A stretch of DNA of 49,047 nt from Chloroflexota bacterium (GTDB lineage Bacteria; Chloroflexota; UBA11872): contig JAJDUU010000036.1 in the NCBI GenBank assembly GCA_022826485.1, positions 1 through 49,047 on the forward strand, given 5' to 3'. The first letter of the stretch is position 1, and every line of letters starts with the position of its first letter. Positions 23,519 to 30,940 of this stretch are shown here, piece after piece. The position numbers and the translations under genes are program-made. The notes below the pieces were generated by a model that searched no databases, was not told the origin of the DNA, and was given only the letters and a program-made list of their open reading frames with translations.

Positions 23519-26011
23519 ATGAATCAGGTACTTGGCAAGCTGAGTTCGCTGGTCACGGTCCGCCCGTGGATCACGCTTCTGGTCCTCTTCCTCGTCACGC
23601 TCGGACTGGGCGCCGGAGCGGTGTTCCGCGCGCCGCTGCCGTCGACCGCCGAGACGCTGCCTGACAACAGCCCCATTGCCGACGCGATGGCCGAGATCAA
23701 TGAGCTCTTCGGAGACCACGGGGAAATCAGCGCCGTGACGCTCGTGTTCCGAGGCGACGCGCTCACGCCCGCCGGTCTGTCCCAGATGGACGCCCTGATC
23801 AATGACATCGTCGGCGACCCGGGCGTGCACGAGCTCTTGACGCCGTCCAACCCGGTCTTTGCGCCGTCGTCGCTGATCAAATCCGCGCTTCAGGTCGACA
23901 GTTTTGAGTCGGTGACGCAGGCGCAGATCGATGACGTTCGCGTCCTCCCGCAAATCCAGCCGGCCCTTGCGGCAATGACCGGCACCGACACGGACGGCAG
24001 CCGGGTCGCGATCGGCAGCATCAGCTTGCTCGACACGGGCGACGATCGCGTGAGGGACGCCGAGCGAACGATCAACGAACTCTCCATCGCATCCGAGGGC
24101 CCGCTGCAGGCAAGCAGCGTGTCGTTCATCGTGATCGAGGACGAGTACAAAGAGGCCACCGAGACGGGGATGGGCCCCCTCATCGGCATCGCCTTCCTGC
24201 TGATCGCGCTACTGCTGCTGCTCTTCATGCGCACGCTGTCCGACATGTGGCTGACGCTGGGCGGACTCCTGGTGTCGATCATCTGGATCATTGGCGCGGA
24301 AGGCTGGCTCGGACCGAACGCCCTGGGTCTGATCGGCCCGCCGAACTCGCTGACCACGATGGTGCCGATCATCGTGATCGGCCTGACGGTGGACTATGCG
24401 ATTCAGACCATCTCGCACTACCGCGAGCAGCGTCTTGAGGGCGGTGAGGTGCGCGAGGCCATTCGCACGGGACTGCGCATCGTGGCCGTCCCTCTGATTC
24501 TGGCTGCCGTCACCACCATCGTCGGAATGTTGGCCAGCCTGTTTTCCCCAATCGGCATCGTGCGCGACTTCGGCGTCGTCGCGGGAATGGGCATTGCGAT
24601 GAGCCTGATCGTCATGCTGACGCTGGTCCCGGCCAGCCGGACGATCATGGACCGGCGACGCGAGAAGCGGGGGACGTTGAAGCCGCCACGTCCAATCGTG
24701 CACGCCTTGCCGGGCGTCGAGCGGCTGGCCGGGCTGCTGGGCCGCAGCGTGACCCGCCGGCCCGCGTACTACATCCTGGCTGTCGGCGCGATCACGATTG
24801 GTCTCGGCATTGCGTCAACCGGGTTGAAGTCGGAGTTCAACATCCGCGACGTGCTCCCCAGGGGCGGCGCCGTGCTGGCGGACATGGACACCCTGGAGGC
24901 GGCCGTCGGTGGCTCGGCCGAGGTGACCAACGTCCTCATCAAGGCCGAGGCCACGGAGACGCGGACGCTGCTCAACCTGCAGGACCTCACGACCGCCTTC
25001 GCGGACGAAACCCGGCGCCCGCCGGCGGCCGCGGGGCCGATTCAGGCCTCATATGAGCTGCTGCTGCGCGACTGGACCACCGACAGCGGGCAGCCGGGCG
25101 ACAAGTACGACCCCGAAATCGCATCGCTGTTCCGAGAGGCCTCGGCGGGCCTGCAGCTCGATCCAGCGCTGATGCAGGAAATCCTCGACCGGCTGGAGGC
25201 CATGGATCCAGCCTTCGGTCGCGTTCTCGTCAACAACCCGCAGGGCGTCGACACGCTGCTGATTCAGTTCCAGAGCTATGGGGGCGACCCCAACCTGACC
25301 ACCGCGCTGCAGCAAGACCTCGAGAATCTATGGGCCGGCGAGGATGACGGCCTGACCGCAACCTCGGAGAGCATCATCTCGATCACCGTCACGGACTCGA
25401 TCACCGAGCGGCAAACCGAGGCGATCGTCACGACGGTCGCGGCGGCTCTTACCGTTCTGGCCTTGTTCTTCTACCTGACGGTGCGCCAGCCGGCGCTCGC
25501 GATTGTTGCCGTGGGGCCCATCGTGCTCGTGCTCATCTGCGTGCTGGGCACGATGGCGCTGCTGGGAATCCCCTACTCGCTCATCACGTCAATCATCACG
25601 GCGCTTTCCATCGGAATCGGCGTGGACTACACCATTCATGTGATCCATCGCTATCGCGAGGAGTTCGCCCGCCTGCGCAACCCGGAGGAAGCCGCGGTCC
25701 GGACGCTCGCCACCACCGGGTCGGCGTTGTTGGGATCGGCAATGACCACAGCGCTCGGCCTGGGCGTGCTGGCGGCCTCGCCGCTGCTGGCGTCCCAGCA
25801 GTTCGGCATAACGGCGGCCATCACCATCGCCTACTCGCTGATCGTCAGCATCGTGTTGGTGCCGCCGGCCATGACCATCTGGGGCGCCTACCAGAACATG
25901 CGCCTGCGCTCGATGGTGGAGCGCGAGTGGTCCGAGCTCGACGTGGCTATCGACGAGGTGTATCGGCGACACGAGCAGGAAGAAGAAGCGTCTTCGCAGG
26001 CGGCCCCATGA
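23519..26011 (+). CDS. MMPL/RND-family lipid transporter
   Basis: 830 aa, 12 predicted membrane helices in two repeats. Each half starts with one helix (WITLLVLFLVTLGLGAGAVF; YYILAVGAITIGLGIA), then a large outer loop, then five helices. The RND signature is seen twice: 'IVIGLTVDYAIQTISHYREQ' and 'IGIGVDYTIHVIHRYREE', with the membrane Asp that carries protons. The size and paired 'VDY' motifs fit the MMPL/HpnN/Patched-like branch, which moves hydrophobic lipids including hopanoids, mycolates and sterols. It lies 88 bp after the Rieske gene and 52 bp before the sterol methyltransferase, so it is probably the exporter or importer for their product or substrate. The C-terminus is acidic and cytoplasmic. 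Confidence 0.9.
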   Translation: MNQVLGKLSSLVTVRPWITLLVLFLVTLGLGAGAVFRAPLPSTAETLPDNSPIADAMAEINELFGDHGEISAVTLVFRGDALTPAGLSQMDALINDIVGDPGVHELLTPSNPVFAPSSLIKSALQVDSFESVTQAQIDDVRVLPQIQPALAAMTGTDTDGSRVAIGSISLLDTGDDRVRDAERTINELSIASEGPLQASSVSFIVIEDEYKEATETGMGPLIGIAFLLIALLLLLFMRTLSDMWLTLGGLLVSIIWIIGAEGWLGPNALGLIGPPNSLTTMVPIIVIGLTVDYAIQTISHYREQRLEGGEVREAIRTGLRIVAVPLILAAVTTIVGMLASLFSPIGIVRDFGVVAGMGIAMSLIVMLTLVPASRTIMDRRREKRGTLKPPRPIVHALPGVERLAGLLGRSVTRRPAYYILAVGAITIGLGIASTGLKSEFNIRDVLPRGGAVLADMDTLEAAVGGSAEVTNVLIKAEATETRTLLNLQDLTTAFADETRRPPAAAGPIQASYELLLRDWTTDSGQPGDKYDPEIASLFREASAGLQLDPALMQEILDRLEAMDPAFGRVLVNNPQGVDTLLIQFQSYGGDPNLTTALQQDLENLWAGEDDGLTATSESIISITVTDSITERQTEAIVTTVAAALTVLALFFYLTVRQPALAIVAVGPIVLVLICVLGTMALLGIPYSLITSIITALSIGIGVDYTIHVIHRYREEFARLRNPEEAAVRTLATTGSALLGSAMTTALGLGVLAASPLLASQQFGITAAITIAYSLIVSIVLVPPAMTIWGAYQNMRLRSMVEREWSELDVAIDEVYRRHEQEEEASSQAAP

Positions 26012-26063
26012 CCGGCAGGTCACGCGTAGACATCGAGCCACTCAGCCGGGGTATGCGCTAAGC

Positions 26064-27128
26064 GTGGCCCTTCCATTCGCCAAGGAGCTTGGGCGCCTCC
26101 GCAATCTGTCCAGGGGGCTCAAGGGCGCGTACCGCGGATCGGACGCCCAACGTCGCGTGCAAGATTTCGATGGATGGATGCACCGAGCCACGGCGGGCGA
26201 TGCGGTCGCGACCGACTACGACCACGCCACAACCGTGAAGGAGTACTACGACCTTTGCGGCGAGTTCATGGTGTTCGGGTGGGGCGAATCGCTCCATTTC
26301 GCCCCGCTGTCGCCGCGGGAGAGCCTGGAGGATTCCAAGACCCGGCACCAGCGGCTGATGATCGCCAAGCTGGAGTTGCGCGAGGGTATGACGGTGATCG
26401 ATGTCGGGTGCGGGATCGGCGGCCCGATGCGCCGGGTCATCCGCGAGGCGGGTGTCAGGGTGGTCGGGATCAATAGCAATGAGATCCAGTTGGACAAAGC
26501 GAGGTCGCTCAACGCCGAGGCGGGGCTGGACCACATGGCCGATTACGTCGCGTGCAGCTTCATGGACATGGGCGCCATCGCCGACGACACGTTCGACCGG
26601 GGCTATGCGATCGAATCGACCTGCCATGCGCCGGACAAGGCCGGCGCGTTCGCCGAGATCTACCGCGTGCTGAAACCCGGAGCCCTCTTCTGGGGTCAGG
26701 AAATGTGCCTGACGGACTCGTTCGATCCCGGCGACAAGCGGCATCGCGCCATCAAACAGGAACTGATGCACGGCATCGCCCTCAATGAGATCGCGACGAT
26801 GGGCGAAGTGGACCGAGCCCTCGAAACGGCGGGGTTTCAGGTGATCGAGGGGATAGACCGGGCCGTCGCGGAAAATGGTCCCTCCACGCCGTGGTATCAG
26901 CCCATGGTGAGCCGACGCCAAACCCTGGGCAATGCTCTGCACCGGACTCCGGTCGGCCGCAAGGCGTTCCAGGGGACATCGAAGCTGGTCGAGACGCTGG
27001 GGATTCTTCCGAAAGGCTCCGCCGACGTCGTCGGGCTCATGGATCGCACGGCCAACGCCTACGTTGCGGGCGGCAAGGCCGGGATCTTCACGCCGCTCTA
27101 CTGTTTCCTGGCTCGCAAGCCCGGATAG
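26064..27128 (+). CDS. ERG6-type sterol 24-C-methyltransferase
   Basis: 354 aa, close to eukaryotic SMT length. It has the full SMT signature set: YYDLCGEF..FGWGESLHFAP (61-81), SAM motif VIDVGCGIGGPMR (111-123), VVGINSNE (133-140), the diagnostic sterol motif YAIESTCHAPD (181-191), the 'LTDSFDPGD' loop (217-224) and a complete sterol-MT C-terminal domain ending LPKGSADV ... VAGGKAGIFTPLY..LARKP (315-353), which parallels yeast Erg6. It should transfer methyl from SAM to the C-24 double bond of a sterol side chain, or of a similar terpenoid. The start is GTG 26064. It is the third gene of the Rieske-RND-SMT run and is convergent with the GPP34-P450 gene. No oxidosqualene cyclase is in the window. 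Confidence 0.92.
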   Translation: MALPFAKELGRLRNLSRGLKGAYRGSDAQRRVQDFDGWMHRATAGDAVATDYDHATTVKEYYDLCGEFMVFGWGESLHFAPLSPRESLEDSKTRHQRLMIAKLELREGMTVIDVGCGIGGPMRRVIREAGVRVVGINSNEIQLDKARSLNAEAGLDHMADYVACSFMDMGAIADDTFDRGYAIESTCHAPDKAGAFAEIYRVLKPGALFWGQEMCLTDSFDPGDKRHRAIKQELMHGIALNEIATMGEVDRALETAGFQVIEGIDRAVAENGPSTPWYQPMVSRRQTLGNALHRTPVGRKAFQGTSKLVETLGILPKGSADVVGLMDRTANAYVAGGKAGIFTPLYCFLARKPG

Positions 27129-27167
27129 GCTCGCTCCGCCCCCGACTCTCGGGCGATGCCAGTTGCG

Positions 27168-29192
27168 TTAGACGTTCAACTCGTGCCGCTGCTCGGCAAT
27201 GCGGAACTTCAGCTTCTTGCTCGGTTTGCTCGACGGCAGCGGGCTGAAGCCGAGCTGGAAGTTCGGCGGGGACACCTCGAGCGTAAAGTGGCGCGCGATC
27301 ATCAGCACGTTGGCCGCCAGCTGCAGTTCCACCCACCCCGTGCCAAGGCACCGGTGCGTGCCCAACCCATATGGGGCGTAGCCAGGACCGCGATGCTCGT
27401 TGCGCGGCGGCTGGTAACGGTCGATATCGAACTTGAATGGGTCTGGAAAGACGTCGCTCATGTAGTGCGTGGCCGTCTGGGCAATGTGCAGCCGGGACCC
27501 GACGGGCAGCTTGTAGCCTTCGACCACGCAGGAATTCATCACGTTGCGAATGGACATCGGGACGATCGGATACACCCGCAGGCATTCCATGAGGAAGCGG
27601 TGGGTGACGTCGATCTCTCGTGGCCTGAATGCCTCTCCACTCGGATCGCCGTTGGCGAACAAGGCATCGGCTTCGTCTCGGATTCTCGCGTGGATCTCCG
27701 GCTGTGACGCCATGGCGTACAACACGAAGCTGAACATGTCGCCGAGGTATACGCTCGCTATCAGCGCGGCTGAAAGCGCGAAGGGCAGATTCGATTCCGG
27801 GACGAACTGCGGATCGCTCGCGTGCAGGCTAAGCAGGTCATCCGCAAGGTCGCGGGGACATCCAGCCCGCTGGGCGGGCGTGTGGCCAAGCTGAACCCGC
27901 TTCAACAGTGTGTCCAAGGATTTCATCCGGCGCCGCATGCCTGGGGTTCGCAGCATGAACTTGGGCATCACCTTCGCGACGTGAACGCTTAGCGCCCGTT
28001 CCTTGAACCGCGCCAAATCCGCAAAAACATCCTGAGAATCAACGCTGATAAGGAGCGGTGAGAGCTGCGCGTTGATCATTCGCCGGCACATCTCGGTTGC
28101 TTGGTAGGTTGCTCCAACCTCCCAATGCGACATATAGCTCCGCGCGTGCCCATAGACTTGGTCCAGTTGTCCCACGAGCCTTCCGCGGGAATACCCTGGA
28201 CCCAACGACTTGCGAAGCCGAAAGTGATCGGCGCCATCTAGCGACGGCAAGACGCCCGACGCGCCATAGACCTTCTCGAAGTCCGCGAAATAATCCCTCG
28301 TCCTAAGGTATCTGCGCCCACTCCGATGGACCCAGCGGTTCACCTCGAGGCCGCCAACGAAGATCATTGGTTCCACAAACGGCGGTCGGATCTCGAACAC
28401 CGGCCCGTACTCTTCCGTGAGCTCCGCGAAGAGGGCAGGAAAGTTCCCGCTGCGAACATGTCGATTCAGCATCAACCGCCACAGCGGGACCGTCGGAATC
28501 TTCTTGGTCAGGGCGGAGTGCTGTAGCAGCGGGGCGGCAAAGCTCTGGGCCACGGCATCGGCGATCGACCGACCGATCAAGTCCATATTGCAGATGAAGT
28601 GAATGCGCTCCTCATCCTGCTCTTCAAGCTGAAATATAAAGCGAAACACATCACAGGTATTGACGAGGCAGATGATGATCACGTCTCGCGGGTCGGGGAT
28701 TTCGCTATCGAAGATCGCCTTACCGATGCGAGTCTTCACAAATTGCGCCGCGGATCCCTCGGGAGAGCTGCCGAACATTTCCGACTGCCGCGCGGCCCGG
28801 GCAAGCGTCCAGAATCCGCCCTCGTGATGATCCAGAATCTCCGCTTCAACCAAGCGGTCCAGCGTGAGATCGATGATTGAATCGGCGCGGGGCGCCAGCC
28901 GTTCGATCCAATACTGGGCATTGTGACGACCCGACTCGTTCGCTATCTCCTCGAGAATGGGATCGAGCGTCGGGTCACCCGTTTCCGTCCGGTCAACGAG
29001 AAACAGCGACTCGATGTCCGTGTCGATGCGCGACATGAGCGAAAGCTCGGCGAGCGCCGCGCCAACAACGGCGCAGTTCAGGTGCCATCCGGGAACCTGA
29101 TGAAAGTACCCGCTCTCCTCATTGAGCAGCATCAGCAGAAGCTCTTCAGACAGGGTTAACTGTCGAGTGGGCGTATCTTCCGCAACAGTCAT
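27168..29192 (-). CDS. GPP34 (GOLPH3-like)-cytochrome P450 fusion protein
   Basis: 674 aa. Residues about 10-215 are a GPP34 domain: 'LTLSEELLLMLLNEESGY', 'NCAVVGAALAELSLMSRI', 'TGDPTLDPILEEI', 'WIERLAP', 'RLVEAEIL'. In eukaryotes this fold binds PI4P membranes; bacterial roles are unclear. Residues about 235-670 are a P450: ECLR (E536, R539), 'DRYQPPRNEH' and the haem loop YGLGTHRCLG with Cys615. The I helix (472-497) reads ALIASVYLGDMFSF, without the usual Gly and acid-Thr pair used for O2 activation. The P450 is probably held at the membrane by the GPP34 part and acts on a lipid. The ATG 29192 start is clear. GC content is lower than upstream genes. Confidence 0.88.
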   Translation of the reverse strand: MTVAEDTPTRQLTLSEELLLMLLNEESGYFHQVPGWHLNCAVVGAALAELSLMSRIDTDIESLFLVDRTETGDPTLDPILEEIANESGRHNAQYWIERLAPRADSIIDLTLDRLVEAEILDHHEGGFWTLARAARQSEMFGSSPEGSAAQFVKTRIGKAIFDSEIPDPRDVIIICLVNTCDVFRFIFQLEEQDEERIHFICNMDLIGRSIADAVAQSFAAPLLQHSALTKKIPTVPLWRLMLNRHVRSGNFPALFAELTEEYGPVFEIRPPFVEPMIFVGGLEVNRWVHRSGRRYLRTRDYFADFEKVYGASGVLPSLDGADHFRLRKSLGPGYSRGRLVGQLDQVYGHARSYMSHWEVGATYQATEMCRRMINAQLSPLLISVDSQDVFADLARFKERALSVHVAKVMPKFMLRTPGMRRRMKSLDTLLKRVQLGHTPAQRAGCPRDLADDLLSLHASDPQFVPESNLPFALSAALIASVYLGDMFSFVLYAMASQPEIHARIRDEADALFANGDPSGEAFRPREIDVTHRFLMECLRVYPIVPMSIRNVMNSCVVEGYKLPVGSRLHIAQTATHYMSDVFPDPFKFDIDRYQPPRNEHRGPGYAPYGLGTHRCLGTGWVELQLAANVLMIARHFTLEVSPPNFQLGFSPLPSSKPSKKLKFRIAEQRHELNV

Positions 29193-29303
29193 GGGACTTC
29201 GTCCTCGTGCACGCCTGCAACCGGCCTAGGCACTCGTACGCCTACCGCACGTAGCCACGATTGTACCGCTCGGACAGACCGGCGGCAAAGACAAATCACT
29301 TCA

Positions 29304-29318
29304 TGACAAACCATGTCA
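29304..29318. promoter_or_regulatory. TGACA-N5-TGTCA palindrome upstream of the P450 gene
   Basis: A perfect 5-bp inverted repeat with 5-nt spacer, 112 bp upstream of ATG 29192 in the 229-bp A/T-richer gap before the GPP34-P450 gene. It has the size of a GntR/TetR operator half-site pair. No regulator is adjacent. Confidence 0.35.
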
Positions 29319-29421
29319 CGTGATCGAATACTCAAACGATATCTTGCACGTAATCTACAGGCTAGCTTTCCACGCGCCATTCGCAGGATGATCTGCTATT
29401 TCCAATTGACATCGGCCGAGT

Positions 29422-30795
29422 CTATCGTGGCGTTCGATCCTTCGCTTTCTTCAAACGCCAGCCGTGCATAATGCTGCCGTAGTGGTTGAATGACCGCCTC
29501 GCCTTGGAATCGTCGAATGGATAGTCCGCCCCAATCTGAGTTGCAGCGGCGAGACCGCTTACAAAGCACGTTTCCTGGCTGTTGACCAGCGTATGCGCCC
29601 CGCAGTGCCACGTGCGGCGCCGGCCCTGAATGAATTGGAACAAGTTGACAATCCAGGCGACGTGCCGCACGTCATGCACAATATGCTGGAACCACCATCG
29701 CGCGATGACTTTCCGTCCATCGATCTTGCTGATCGGGTTGTAGGTCACCAGACACGGTTTGTCGGACCGACCAGCCCACGGCTGCTGGTTGTGCATGATG
29801 TACGTGATTTCGTAGTTGTCCGGTCGAGCGCCGTACTGCTCGATATGGTTGCTCCGCGTCTTCAGCGGCATCACGTCGTTGTCGGGAAGAACCGCAGCGT
29901 CGGAGTGCACAACGGTGTGATTGTGGAGCTCGCTCTCATAGCGAATTGACGAAAGGATATAGCGCTCCAGCAGCGTGGGCTTGTCGAGAATCATCAAGGT
30001 CTGGTTCGCATTGCACGCCAGAATCACCTCGTCGAAGGCCTCTCTGACGCCGTCTTCGTCCTCCACGACCACGCCGGACGAATGCCGGTATACCTTTCGG
30101 GCGGGCCGGTTGAGGTAGATCTTGTCGCGAAAGCCCGCCGACAGGTTGTCGTAAATACGTCGCGTGCCCTGGTCCCAGGTCTGCATGGGCGTAGCGGTTT
30201 CGATGTCGAAGAAGTCGAGGTACCTGGCGAAGAGCGCGGCCGGCATATCGAACACGTTGGTCGCCATCAGGAAATTGACGAACATCGGCTTTAGGATCTT
30301 GTAGCGGAAGTCCCCGGAGAATCCTCCCAGGTTCAGCACCGTTCCCATGCTGATGTAGTTGAACGGATTGAGTGCGTTCAGCAGCTTCGACCGGGTACGG
30401 CTCAGCCAACCAATCCAATGCAGGTGCCGCAGGATGCGTTGGAACTTCTCGATCTCGGCTTGCAACTGCTCTCTGATCTCGGAGTCGAAGTCGTGCGCGT
30501 AAACCTGGCCGCGGTACTTCACGCTATAGCTGAACCGGGTATCGACCAACTCAATGCCGAACCGTTGCATCAACAGGACGATGTGGTCATAGACCGACGG
30601 AATGCACGCGGTTACGGAGATGTCGAAGGGAATCGAGCCGCCGTCGTCCTGCGGCATGTCGGCGGTGACGGCGTTTCCGCCAATGCGGTCCTGGGCCTCG
30701 TAGAGCCGAAAGTCGAATCGGTCCGGGTGGTGGTGCAAGCCCCAAGCCGCGGCCAGCCCTGAGATTCCCCCTCCAATGATGGCTATGCGCCGCAG
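29422..30795 (-). CDS. FAD/NAD-binding amine-oxidase-like oxidoreductase (COG2907-like)
   Basis: About 457 aa from a CTG start. The dinucleotide motif IAIIGGGISGLAAAWGL is encoded upstream of the first TTG (30738), so the protein must start earlier; the frame is closed by TAG at 30808-30810, and the only start-like codon between is CTG 30793-30795, preceded by AGGAG nine bases upstream. Other motifs: YEAQDRIGGNA and a C-terminal 'CFVSGLAAATQIG'. 'FDISVTACIPSVYDHI' and 'YNPISKIDG' fit the predicted NAD/FAD-binding proteins often found beside cyclopropane-synthase-like and lipid genes. It lies upstream of the P450 on the same strand and may be in the same pathway. The substrate is unknown. Confidence 0.8.
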   Translation of the reverse strand: MRRIAIIGGGISGLAAAWGLHHHPDRFDFRLYEAQDRIGGNAVTADMPQDDGGSIPFDISVTACIPSVYDHIVLLMQRFGIELVDTRFSYSVKYRGQVYAHDFDSEIREQLQAEIEKFQRILRHLHWIGWLSRTRSKLLNALNPFNYISMGTVLNLGGFSGDFRYKILKPMFVNFLMATNVFDMPAALFARYLDFFDIETATPMQTWDQGTRRIYDNLSAGFRDKIYLNRPARKVYRHSSGVVVEDEDGVREAFDEVILACNANQTLMILDKPTLLERYILSSIRYESELHNHTVVHSDAAVLPDNDVMPLKTRSNHIEQYGARPDNYEITYIMHNQQPWAGRSDKPCLVTYNPISKIDGRKVIARWWFQHIVHDVRHVAWIVNLFQFIQGRRRTWHCGAHTLVNSQETCFVSGLAAATQIGADYPFDDSKARRSFNHYGSIMHGWRLKKAKDRTPR

Positions 30796-30940
30796 CGTCC
30801 TGCGCTCCTACCGGTTCGCACCATCTCTCTGCGTACGAATGGCGCTGTCTGCCAAGTCGTCAACGATACCGCCCGAACGCGCTCAGAGCCGCGGTCGCCG
30901 CGCTATGCTCTGGAAAGGCTTGATTCGGATTGGAACAAAA

